Of a stretch of 64,000 nt of DNA, positions 12,343 to 24,280 are shown in pieces. Source of the DNA: Symbiodinium natans (Eukaryota; Sar; Dinophyceae; Suessiales; Symbiodiniaceae); assembly GCA_905221605.1 (NCBI GenBank), contig CAJNDS010001813.1, positions 62,001 to 126,000 of the forward strand, written 5' to 3'. Position 1 is the first letter of the stretch, and each line of letters starts with the position of its first letter. The notes under the pieces were generated by a model. It did not search any database, was not told where the DNA came from, and saw only the letters and a list, made by a program, of their open reading frames with translations. The position numbers and the translations under genes are program-made.

Positions 12343-13800
12343 AAGGTGCGTCTTGCAGGGGTGTGGTTGGGCGGTGTCATAAGCAAATGGGAGGCCTTTC
12401 GGCCACTTGGGGGGGGCGGGGCAAACAAGTCCAAACAGCCCTACTATAGGGAGGACTTGTTTGCACCACCCCCAAGATGGGCCCAAGAAGTGGCCGAAAG
12501 GCCTCGGCCACTTCTTGGGCCCACCTTAAGGGGCGGGGCAAACAAGTCCAGGCCTTTCGGCCACTTTTTGGGTTATATTGGGGGGGGCGGGGCAAACAAG
12601 TCCAGGCCTTTCCGGCCACTTCTTAGGCCCATCTTGGGGGGCGGGGAAAACAAGTCCAGGCCTTTTCGCCACTTTTTGGGCCTATCTTGGGGGCGGGGCA
12701 ATCAAGTCCAGGCCTTTCGGCCTTTCGGCCACTTCTTGGGCCTCTTTTGGGGGGGAGGGCAAACAAGGCCACTTCGGGGGGGGGGGCAAACAAGTCCAGG
12801 CCTTTCGGCCACTTCTTGGGCCCTTTTTGGGGGGTGGGGCAAACAAGTCCAGGCCTTCCGGCCACTTCTTGGGCTCATCTTGGGGGGCGGGGCAAACAAG
12901 TCCACAGGCCTGTCGGTCAGTTCGGGGGGCGGGGCAAACAAGTCCAGGCCTTTCGGCCACTTCTTGGGCCCTTCTTGGGGGGTGGGGCAAACAAGTCCAG
13001 CCCTTTCGGCCACTTCTTGGGCCCATCTTGGGGGGTGGGGCAAACAAGTCCTCCCCATAGTAGGGCTGTTTGGACTTGTTTGCCCCGCCCCCCGAAATGA
13101 CCGAAAGGCCTGTGGACTTGTTTGCCCCACCCCCCAAGATGAGCCCAAGATGTCGGAAGGCCTCAATGGCAAGGAGCGACAAAGGAGGGGTGTGGTTGGG
13201 CGGCGCCATAAGCAAATGGAATGGGCAAGGAGCGAGAAAGGAGGCCTGTTTCTGTTTTTCCCCATAGCAGGGCTGGAAGGTCCCACATCTGCTTGCTCTG
13301 CGAAAAGGTTCTATGGCCGGAATCTGGGTTTCTGGGCGGTGCCATAAGCAAATGGAATGGGCAAGGAGCGACAAAGGAACCTATTGGCTGTTGTTTCGAA
13401 GCCAAAAACCCTGCATTTCGCATGAAAAATCTTGCTTCCTCACAACACCCTCTTTGTGCCCTAAACAGCCCTACTATGAGGAAAAGCAAAAACAGGCCTG
13501 CCCTAGTATAGGGGATAACTTGAAACCCAGATTCGGGTCATAGAACCTTTTCGCATAGCAAGCAGATGTGGGACCTTACAGCCCTGCTAGGAAAAACAGA
13601 AACAGGCCTGCCCGGGCCATAGAACCTTTTCGCAGAGCAAGCAGACCTGGGACCTTACAGTCCTACTATGGGGGCAAAAATAAAAGCAGGCCTGCGAATT
13701 TGGGCTGTAAAGGTGCGTCTTGCAGGGGTGTGGTTGGGCGGTGCCATAAGCAAATGGAATGGGCACAGACCTTTCGGGTGTTTGGCTTTCCTCACAAGAG
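12343..13800 (-). repeat. Array A: terminal reverse-oriented segment
   Basis: At about 12342 the array switches abruptly from forward R1 units to R3 and then R1/R2/R4 units in reverse, up to the array end near 13800. The outer part (about 13510-13775) is the reverse complement of about 8990-9260, including a shared small deletion (tttttcctagcagggctg instead of the usual ttccccatagcaggg). The end of the array therefore derives, at least in part, from an inverted copy of its interior. Other parts match the module near 7424 better (the caataggttcc variant), so the segment is itself a mosaic. Confidence 0.88.
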
Positions 13801-13835
13801 CCGAAAAGAGGGTGGTTTAAGTAAATTGAGATGTT
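13801..13835. other. Array A right boundary motif
   Basis: The last recognisable repeat sequence is gagggtggtttaagtaaatt followed by gagatgtt. The 18-mer taagtaaattgagatgtt (13818-13835) has near copies at both edges of array B (40913-40930 and 58441-58458) and reverse-complement copies inside it (about 45936 and 55159). Sequence beyond 13836 shows no array units. Confidence 0.6.
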
Positions 13836-16800
13836 CAGCCCGAAATAGCACGCTTTGCAGGAATCCGGTAATATAATATTGTCAGACACACCTTCAGCAC
13901 CGAAGCACTGCATAATCCAAGGATCAGATTAGGGACTTGATTCATAATGTGTGTTTCCCCGCTGGTCATCCCTCCAAGACTACGTTAAAGGCGCGAGCGA
14001 TTCTCGAGCAGCTCATCCCGAAAAAGGGATCAGATTAAAAGAAATAAATTCCCGGGAGAATCCAAAATCACATGCGGAATCATATCATTTGATATAGATC
14101 TATCCCAGTCTGGACCAACAAACGTGCAGAGTGATGCAGCATCACACTGACTGATGCTGATGCGGGACGGCTACTAGTCTGGTTCTGTGATGTTTTTTGT
14201 TCTGAGTTCTGGAGGGGGTGTACCCGCCCAAACTATTCTGATGCCCGGATTAAACACGAATTAGGCAGCTTCTCGCCGCACTTTCCTTTGCCGCAGGTCC
14301 ACGACTTTCCAGCCACAGATCCAGTCCCCCCATGCCAATGGCTACAACTGCAGGAAACGAAGAGGGACCCGTTGTTTTTTCCGAAAAGCAGAAACAGCAT
14401 TAGAGTGAAGCCCCCACACCTGGTGAACTTGAGTTCCTCGACGCATCTTTAAACAACGCGCTTGGCAGCGTCGTCACCATACCTTCACCAACAGCTCTCC
14501 AATGCAGGTACCAGCTCTCGACCCAGAAACCACGCTTCTGTTGGCCGACGCGTGCAGGCTCCACTCCCACATCCCCTAACACCCGGACTTGCAGCAGAGT
14601 TTGAACACATTGGAACATCCCCTGTGGGACTGCCGAGGCCTCTCTGTCGATGCTGACCGTAATAAGGAGTTGTGGGATATGTTGACCGGGTTTGTCTTGT
14701 GTCGCACGCAAGCTTTCCATGGCATTGGTGAGGGGAGCCACGAAAGGAGCCAAGAAGGCTGGCAGCCACGGCCCACTCGTCCGACCCAGAACCTATGAGG
14801 GAGTTATGAAGGGAGCCAAAAAGGGGAGCCCGGCCGGCCGCCGCTAACACGGCCACCTTTTTTCTGAGGAGAGAACCCCAAACCTTACTGTTAAGGAAAT
14901 AACACAGTTGACGACAAAGCAAAAACATGTTCCTCGCACCTTCTGGTCGCACCGTAGGCGCCACATGTGCAAGGTCAACAAGGCGTGTGAGGCATGTCAC
15001 GTATGGTGCAGCAACTGACGAAAAAGATCCGGGCAACCTTATACAATCTCGGCATGCCGTGCTGCTAATCCAAGCAGCCCACCTCCAATACTGCCGCCTG
15101 CAGCATCATTTCCAGGCAGATTGGATTGCACCAACCTCAAATTGATGAGCTGGGCAAGGAATCTCCGATATTGATATTATAGCTGTAACTGATATATGCT
15201 CTCAGTCATCAACCACTTGGATGAGAAGCACCCTCAGGCCTCAGGCTCTGAGGCATGAACTAAGCTGGGGCAAAGCGTCCAAGCTTCTCAGCAGTGGGAC
15301 GGCGCGTTGCCACTTACTAAGTGTCATGATCTGAGAGCAGGCAATGCCAATGCACAAGGCTGTCTTTGGGCTTCTTGGTGGTGCTGGCATCCTTGCGGTT
15401 TCTTACTGAGAGTTTTGACCGGCGAACCAAAGCCCCAGCCCGAAAATGCCGAGGTCATGATTCCATGGAGCTAGCTGTGGTTATTGCAATTCCGATACAG
15501 TTCTTGCCGTCTTTGATGACCAAATGTTATGATACATGACGCAAGCTTAGCTCGGCTACAGATCCATGTAGCCAATCACTGTGTGCACATTTTGAACTCC
15601 AGGCCCCGACCAATGTTTGGCGCAGCAGCGTGCAACACCCAGAACGAGCCTAAAAGCACGAACGGCGCTGCGTCAAGGTCTTTGGCTCGTCACTTCCCCT
15701 CTTGGACACAGGCCATCAAAGCCCTGACAGCATATCACTCACTTAGCAGATGCTCTGGAAGTTTTTTTCTGCAAAGCAATATTATACCTTGGCACGCGTC
15801 GCCTTGGGCCCGTCACAGTCCAACCCTGTCTGGCCTGTCCGGGCGTTCTACTATGCTTCTTACACCGCCTGGCGACATCAGCGGTTGACCAAATGAGTCC
15901 GCGCCTGACGGTACATTCCGGCAACCCATGGCTGTTTCTCCAGGGCTGGTCGATGTCTGCAAGGACGGTATTGCGCTCATCCCTTACTTGCGGGGCAGGG
16001 CTTTAATGCCATGCAATTGAAGCACAACGCAAGTTCGAAGAGCCAAAACCGGCACTAGGAGCGTCTTGGAGCATGCCAGCAAAAGCAATCAAACAATGCT
16101 CAGAAACAACTGGTTGACTCTGCACACTCTTGGCACATGACTTTTTCATGCTGGTTGCTTGTCGCGTGGTGCCTTGGCGTCCCGAGCCGAAGCACACTCC
16201 TACAGCCCAATGTGTGCCACAAGATAACTTAAAGCGTGCAGGCAAACTCTGGCGCCTTCAGGATAAAAGCAAGTTCACAACACCATCCTCTTCGCCATGC
16301 AGCGCCAGTGAAACCAGGCCAAGCACGCTTCAAAAATGTCGCTATGGCACAACAGATCAAAAGGCAGCGGCATTCAAAACGCTGCACGAGGGCAGTGACC
16401 ACGAAGACAAGGCTGCGAATTGCAATAGAATTGAACCGAAGGTCCATGCACCATAGCGGCGGGCTCTTGTGTCTTAAAAGCCTGGGAGCCTAACAGCCTG
16501 GACCACATGCCGTTGCCAAAAGATGCACACGCCGCATGGCAAATGAATTCGTCATCCGACAATCAGGACTCCACACCTCAGCAAGAGCAAAGCAACCAAG
16601 CAGAGCGCTGGCATGCGGAAGCAGTTACGATGCATAACAACGGCTTTGAACTCAAATTCGGTCACGGTGTGAGCAAGTAGTTGTCTACGGTCAAGGGGCT
16701 GTGCCTAGATTCTATGACCCACTGCGAAAAAACGCTGAATCCATGCGTTTGTTGTTTTTCGCCTTTGCACCTGGGCGGCTTCCTTCCACTTCCACCTCTC

Positions 16801-18260
16801 CTCCCTGCCTTACTCTTGCCAAGAACCCTGTCCATGTCGGACTGGAATGAAACGTCCATAAGATCGGCTCCGAGTTGGGGTCCGTAGAGTAAGTCACAAG
16901 GAAGGATGACAGAGTAGTCCTACGAGGCGATTTCTAGCATGGTGACGAAAGGTTTCTGGCCAGGGAGACTCGAAACGCCTTTCGCTGCGCGTTTGCGACT
17001 CTGACGCAAAAAAGAAAGAGCACATCCCCTCTCATGCTACATTGCATTGTTGCATTACAATGACTTAAATTATGCTGTATTGTATTCTGTTAGTCTCTCC
17101 CCGATCCCGGCCTCTCCCTAATCCCCAACAAGGGAATGGCTTAACCTCTATCGCATAGATGCGCCGGAGAACGCGCGCAAAACTCCTTTTCAACAGGCAT
17201 CGTAAAGACAGATTTGGGCAATGGACACTGAACTGAGTGACACTGTCTTCGTGGCCGATCAGCACATTCTAATGAAAATGTCCTACGCATACGCATACCC
17301 CATCCTGCCAAACCAAAACGTAAACCCTAAGTTCTGACAGTGCAGAGCTGATGCAAGGGACTGTTGCTACACAGGCCCAACATCTGTCCTCACACATGGC
17401 CCGTTGGCGTTCGAGGCTGGCTGATTTTTTGACGCGGAATTTTGTGCTACAATCGTACAAGCATGCGTCCAGTGACATGCTTCTCACTGTAGTTGGATCG
17501 GTGGGCTCCCTTGACTTCTTGCCCTTTGCAACTGTGGTGAGCGTTCATGCGCGAAACAAGCCCGGAGGCATCTGGGACGCTGTCGTTGGCCCTCCTCGAC
17601 ACTGAAACTCTGGGACATTGTTGTACCACTCGAGGAAGTGGTTCATCGCACCATAGAGTTAAGGACATGTTGCGAGATCCCTCTACGACGTCACAAATTA
17701 CTCTGACACTACATTGGCGTGAGACCCTGATTCACAAGGTCATTCTATCAGGCCAGTAATTGCAGCCACTCTCGACTGTGGCACTATACATTGAAACAGC
17801 AAGGAAAACCAATTACTGAACAGTTCGTCTGCTCCACATGCACCTGTACGATAGCATAGCAGCGCTGCAAGCCTCATCACTCTCTGATTAGGGGTTGCTG
17901 CGCATCACTGATGACTGTGCTGTGCTGGGGCTGGTTCCGTCGCATCTCCTCACGAAGCTGAGGAGGGACGGCACGATCTGCCTGCAATAAAGGCATCAAT
18001 GCAATTGCGGCCTGTAATTGAAGCACGCCACCTGCAGTCCTCTGCATGGCACGGAACCGAGATGAACGTCCGGAGCTCGGGCCCCGAACACCTCGGCTCG
18101 GCATGAAAGGAGCCCTCGGCCCAAACTGGGCAAAGCCTGACCGCTCGGTTGCTTTTGGGCTCTGGGCTTCTGGGCTTCTGCAGCCCCTCATCGAATTCAA
18201 AGCTCAGGTCTCGAGGTCGCCTTGGTGCCGTTATCGGCGCATGAAGACGCAAAGAAGGCT
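13836..18260. other. Unassigned sequence, no gene recognised
   Basis: Mixed-composition sequence with only short, overlapping open frames on both strands and no convincing domain. A minus-strand frame at 14400-14753 looks weakly protein-like but matches no family I can name. No tandem repeat stands out. It may hold introns or decayed genes of an intron-rich genome, but the sequence alone does not show this. Confidence 0.5.
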
Positions 18261-18376
<116 letters not shown>

Positions 18377-21300
18377 CAAGACTGACAATCGGTGTGCCGG
18401 AACATGTGATTTTGGCCAAAAAAATTAAGCTGACAAAATGTTGTAATCCGGACGAGACAGGCTGGGTGTGGCCATGACAGGTTTCAGCAAAAAGCTCCCC
18501 CTCCCAACTCCAGAAAATCCACTGACGCGCTTTGAAACACTCTGGAGCACAACACTTGCCGCGGCGGCAAGCCGCCTTCGAGCTATTGCCAGAGCAACAT
18601 CGAATACAAAGACAACACTTTGAGAAACAAAACAACGACAGTGCAACACGACCAAGATCGATCGCACAAAGCTTTGTCCCACGACTCAGTTAAACCAACA
18701 CACGATGCCACAGACAGACCTTCCCACAATGGTTGCCCGAATCTGCAATCACAGCAAAAACCTAGCCAGTGCGCCGAGCTGCGCTCCAGATCAGGATGGA
18801 AACCAGCATGATCAAGACCAGTAAGAGACACCAAAGTGGCCTGGCGCTAATTCGAAACAGTTGCGTGATAGGTCCCTGTTGCCACATTGCGCATAAACCA
18901 GTTTGGGTACCAGGCTGCGCATCACCCTAAAATGGCTCTTGCGTTGATGTTGCGGGGGCGTGCAAGTGCACACTGCTTGTGATGTTCATGGTGCGATGGC
19001 AAAGAATGTCATGTAGAATCCCAATGCTGGGTGCACGAAGGAAAATTTCGAAGTTGCTTTGTGCATTTGCACTTCGTGACCGAAAAAGAAACCAATCAAG
19101 CTCCATGTCGCATGAGACCGAACTTATCAAGCAAACCGAGGGTCCGCCGCCTGCTGCACAGCATTAATGCTGCATGCAGCAGCACCGGCAGGTCCAGGCG
19201 GTATCTGGCGAATCAATCCGAATACGGGCAGTAAAACTGAAGTAACATGTTCCCTGCTCTGGCCATGCCTTCGGGCGGCCGCTAGTGTGAAACGGTGGCA
19301 GTTCTGATAGACCAAGCTGTAGCGGTCAAATCCGAACTCCTGATTCGGGGAACGGACACTGTCGGGTTGAAAGCTTTAAGGTCAGGGCCTACGCTGCTAA
19401 TTTGTTCCCGCGTGTCATCAATTCATTGTTTCAGGACGTTTTCCAATCATCGGACCCCATTAACATGCTTTCTTGGTAAGGTGTTTCGTCGTTCATTGAT
19501 GGTGGTTCCTGGCATTTAACGGCATGCACACGGGGTGAATTCCCCAAAAATTTTGCAGGTGGTGCTTCTCTGATAATTATTATACAAACAACACTGCGCA
19601 ACACATCATGTGCATCGCGGGTCTAAACAAACTCAAGCCAACAGAACTTCGCGTGCAGACGTCGGGCCATGAGCAAGACATGAACAACTGATAATTTAAT
19701 GCTGCAATGTTGGACTCCGTACGGGCTCTCCCTGAACGCAAAATTGGCTTGTCCAGTAGCCATGGTGTATGCCTTTGCACAACGTGCCGCCAACAGTGGA
19801 AAATCCCATCTGGTGAACTGTCCGTTTGAATCTGGAAGCCGCGCGTAATTATACAGCACATAGATTCGATCAGAATGGCTTGAATTCAACAATGCACGAC
19901 AATACCATTCAAAGGTGCCGGCAAAACATCGGCTATTCGGTTGAAGCGCCGACTCAGCCCGTTTGAAGCCTGTGAACCGAGATCCATCGCCACATGATCA
20001 ATCGTCTGCATATGACGAAAAAGGATTTCTTTCTTTTGGCGCCCCCAGCAAACCGATGGCCCATTCCATCTAAGCTTGACCTCTCATGTCGTGTCAGATG
20101 AATGGGCCTTGCATTTCAAACTATCGTTGACATCCAACATGTCAAGGTGCCACAAACGCTTGGGGTCGAAATCTTAACACTCCCAGGGTCCTGCTCCATT
20201 TCGCAGTTCTGGCGGCAGCCTGCAATTGCGCATGCTAGCGACATTGTGGTGCAATAAGAGCGATGCGTCAAGACCACAAAGGCTCGGACTCCCCTGGGAT
20301 CTGGAACTCGTAAATTAATGAGAACACCTTCACATGAACACGGAACATCAAAAATTGGAAGTGAAAGTTCGATGCGGATGGCATGTGCAGTATCCGCCTC
20401 GTGTCGCCCACGGCGGCGTGTCATGATGTCTTGTGTCCCATAATGGTAATCAAATGCTCCTCCAGCACAAAAGAAATCAACAATGTTCGACGAACCAAGA
20501 CGAACGGACAATGGCTGGCAAACAAAACCAGCTGGCAAACGGGGTAGATGCTGCGAAGGAGCGCAAACATATTGACAGGAGCCCAACTGACGGGAAATTG
20601 ACGATTTTTGATGTGGTTCTTCTGTTCCTCCTGCTCTTCACATGGGCTTCCTCTATGTTTCTTGAAAACCGAATAAATGAAGCTCACTCTTCCTCTTCCA
20701 TTGGAGGTAATTCCCGCCATCTCCCTTGAATCCATCAGGCTTAGCCACACCTCTGTCATCAGTTATTACCGATTGGTCAGTTCCTTACTCCTGCTCCTGA
20801 CCAGCTCTTCAATCATTCGGGCCTGGCCTTCTGCCCATTTCTGCTCTCAAGAACCGACTCTCTTTGCCTGCTGATCTGAAATCCTGGGTTAGATCAACAA
20901 CTCTTTTGGTTCAGCGTCTGCATCTGAGGCGTTGCTAGCTGAAACTCTCCAGCTGCGGGCTGGGCCATCACTGAAAATCAACATTCCTTCTTCTACAGTC
21001 CAAGGACCTTGGGCTCAAAGCTTCCCTTGAAGGAGCCTAGAGCTCCGATAGAATGGGGTCAGTAAGGACCCTGCAGGGTTGATACTTTCATCAAAAAGCC
21101 TAAAACGAGAGATACATGTATAAATATCGGTAGCAAAATGTTAGCACTTTGTCAACAGTCGATGCTCGGCTTCGAGGCTGGTTGGCAGCAATTGAATTGG
21201 AGCAGTGCACTGCAAGGGGCCCTTCTGCATGAGAGCTCTGCTGGCCAGCGTCCGGGGCCTGAGCCGATGCTGGTGTGGATGGGCACGCCACAAAGCGCCC

Positions 21301-22850
21301 AGAGCGAAATACGAGTCCCATCCTGCGCGCGAGGGCCATCACCATCACCGTCGCATCATCATCGTCACCACTATCGTGGGTTTAATAAAGGATGGCCCCT
21401 GGCTCCAGATCCTCTTCCTCTGCGCGGGTATAGCATGGACATGAACTAAGCGGGAGTGCTAAACCATGCCGAACTATGCCCAACTGCCCCAAAAGCACGC
21501 GAAACAACCTTGTTTCCCTTCCTTGGCCTAGGCCTCGTGTTTATGCATTTTGCGCACACTGGTCTAAACTTAAACCGTTACAATAAGAATACATGCGTGC
21601 ACGCGTTTTGAGGTATGTTAGGAATATAATTTCAGGAGGAAGCCGAACCCTTATCCGACACCTCCGACCTGTATCGGAACAAAACAGACAAAACATAGAA
21701 CTTCCTGTGTGGAGCCATGTCAAGATGCGCCAGCGAAGCTGGCTTTGCGATTACACCCCCGGATGAAATTTAGATCGAACAGCCGAAAAATGGCAGCTGC
21801 TTGATAGCTTTCCCCTTACAATCAATGTTTGCAAGCTGGAATTCTGCTTTAACACTGACACCTACATTGTACCTCTCCACTGTCGGACTTCGATTCGAGC
21901 TAAAATACAATTTGGACGTTTGGAGCCTCCACATAGCTATGGTTGGTGATGCTTGGCAGTTGTAGGTGTCTGTTGGTTTCGCAAACAACCATAATGCCAT
22001 ATACGTAGTTTTCGAAATCGCTTCGGCCTTTTGGATCCTCCAAAAGGCGACTTCCCTTGATTTTTTGCAAACTAAAATATTTCACAAAGTGCCAAATTCA
22101 AGGCAACACAGAGCGAGATGCTGATTTGCCGATTTGTGGAATCACTAAATGGGCAACTGTCGTGATTGTTGTCATGGATGATCGTAAGCCAACCTTCCAA
22201 ACGGCGATTTCTGCCATGATTTGGCATCACAGGCTGGGTTTGGCTTCTGACATGGTGAAAATGGAAGGTTTGAACAAAAAGCTTGTTAAATTCTAGGCTT
22301 TGACGTGCTTCATCCTCCTCGTCCAGCATGCTTCTAATGACACTGTCAGCAAGGGGCTCTCTCGCTGGCTGCCTTGTCCCTGGCCACAAATGTCTTAGAT
22401 TCTGTTCGTATTCGCGACGTATCCCGGATCACATTGTTTTCGTATTGGAATTGAATCGAAACAACATTGTTTGTTATTTTTCATATTCCACAGCGTATTC
22501 AAAATGCATTCGCGCCCGTGTTCGTTCGTATTCTCGGGTGTGTCCAGATTGCTTGGAATCGTAAATAAACAACATTCATATTCTAATTCTAATCATATAA
22601 TATCATACCTACATTCCAAAAGCAAACCACATTCGAACTGATACAAGCAACTACGCTAGTTTCTGGAGCTGTGGCTGCTCTTCCATGTCTTGGCCCAGCG
22701 TCCTCCCGGCTAAAACCGGATTTCAAACTCAGCCCAAGAAGGGCTCCTACTCCGAGTTCGAATTTTCAAATTTGGCCCAAGAAGGCCGCTCCCGGTGAAA
22801 TCTGGCTTACGAATTGGGGCATAAGCGACGTGTCTAAGCCCGGGGCTAAG
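18377..22850. other. Unassigned sequence, no gene recognised
   Basis: Only short frames. A minus-strand stretch at 19623-19892 reads as an 89-residue frame beginning with an RIYVLYNYARL-like string that resembles the start of a DALR anticodon-binding helix, but the rest does not fit that family. Around 22380-22620 the sequence is AT-rich with repeated cgtattc words. No RNA gene or transposon ends were recognised. Confidence 0.45.
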
Positions 22851-23048
22851 AAAAGGGAGTTTCGGGGCCTTATAAAGCGCTTAGAAACTTTAAGGGAGTC
22901 TAGGAGATTCAAACGCTTAGAGATTTGAAGGGAGTTTAGGGGCCTGAAAATGCGTAGAAACTTTAAGGGAGTTCGGGAGCCTCAAACGCTTAAAGATTTT
23001 AAGGGAGTTTAGGGGCCTCAAAATGCTTATAAACTTCAAGGGGTTTGG
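22851..23048 (+). repeat. ~37-bp minisatellite
   Basis: The word gggagtttaggggcct and close variants recur at 22855, 22894, 22930, 22967 and 23003, with a degraded copy at 23040, giving a 36-39-bp period. Between them lie aaacgcttagagattt-like and aaatgcttagaaacttt-like segments that alternate, suggesting a ~73-bp higher-order period. There is no coding potential of note. Confidence 0.85.
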
Positions 23049-24280
23049 ATCTGTGCCTCCCCCGCGTTTCTGCTGCGCTGCCCGCCCATGGGCGCAGCCC
23101 CTTAAAATAATCTTCGCAAATATCCACGAAAGGCTGCGAAGGCCCGGCTGAACTCTTCATTTGCGGGTGGGTGCCAAGGATATTCCGTTATTGTTGTTTC
23201 ATCTCGAGTTGCAAGCTTGGGTCATATTACTAGGCCTTCAAACAAAAGAGACTGGCTTTAGGTGCTGACTTTGTTCTGGTTGCGAGTCTAAGGCCCTCCG
23301 GAATGAAAGGTCTATTGAATACGAAGTTGCTTCGGTATCCTTGCGAAGTGACAAATACGAAATTCCTAACCACACAATGGTCTTTTGACATTACGGCTTA
23401 CTCAATACATAAAACCCGTACGCAATTGTCAATGAACGTTGTCCTGGCTGACTCAATCAACTCGGTTTCCCGCCGGAACAATGGTGGTGTATGGGCCGTT
23501 TTCCCGAAATGCTCCCAGAAGGGTTCTCGTTTAAACTTGGGTCCAGGGGTCGGGTAGGCCAAACTCGTTGCGTCTGTGTCCGCAAGCGTTCGCAAGCGTT
23601 CGCGGAGCGCCCTCTGGAGTGTCGGAGTCCACGCTGCACGTCGAACCGTACGCTCCCGCTGCGGTCCCGTGCTCGATTCGGACTAAAATGAGAAAGAGGG
23701 GTGACGCTCTCGGTCACAGTGGCGTTCGCGTTTGGTCTCGAGGGTCGTGTCGCGGCGCGGAATTCTTGTAAATTACAAGGCTTTGGGGCCCTGTCCATTC
23801 GCGAAATCGCGCTCCATCGCCACAGTCCCGTGCTGTTTTGGTCGGAAATCGCGCTCCACGCCACACCCTCCCGCTCGCATTTTGGCTCTGGAGTGGCTGA
23901 AATGCTTTGAAAATCGTGGCAGGGCCACACTATTCGGCATTTGTATGCTTTTGAAACGCGGCAGTCTACGGGGATTCACAGTTTTCAGGCTGGTCCAAAC
24001 TCGGAAACTGTGGACGGGACAGACTAGAAGGCTTTCGAAAAGAACGTGTCTAATCGCGGCAGTCTAAGGGATTTTGAGTTTTCGGCATCGCATCCCGGCA
24101 GTCTAAGGGATTTAGAATTTTCGTCGGTGTCGTCGAGATGCGAAATCGTGGCAGGGGCGGACTAGGAGGTCGGCGTTGGCCGAGATGCGGGAAATTCGTG
24201 GCACGGACGAATCGGGCCTTTTGGAGGCTGAGGAACGTCGCGAAATCGTGGCAGGGGTGGGTAGAATTTCCGCAGAACGC
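23049..24280. other. Unassigned sequence with dispersed short repeats
   Basis: No gene recognised. Toward the right end two words recur: gaaatcgtggcagggg-like (about 23907, 24146 and 24239) and gcagtctaaggga-like (about 23965, 24058 and 24098). This looks like a decayed satellite leading into the polypurine tract. Confidence 0.45.

Noticed and set aside
12178..13347. 389-codon frame in array A and frames up to 354 codons in array B
   Set aside because: They read through R1, R2 and R3 units of mixed orientation with all phases open. This is repeat peptide, not protein.
14400..14753. Possible glycosyltransferase-like exon on the minus strand
   Set aside because: A vague resemblance over about 40 residues without any catalytic motif; not supportable.
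19623..19892. DALR anticodon-binding helix (arginyl-tRNA synthetase-like)
   Set aside because: Only about ten residues (YVLYNYARL) fit; the remainder does not follow the DALR pattern and no neighbouring synthetase sequence is visible.
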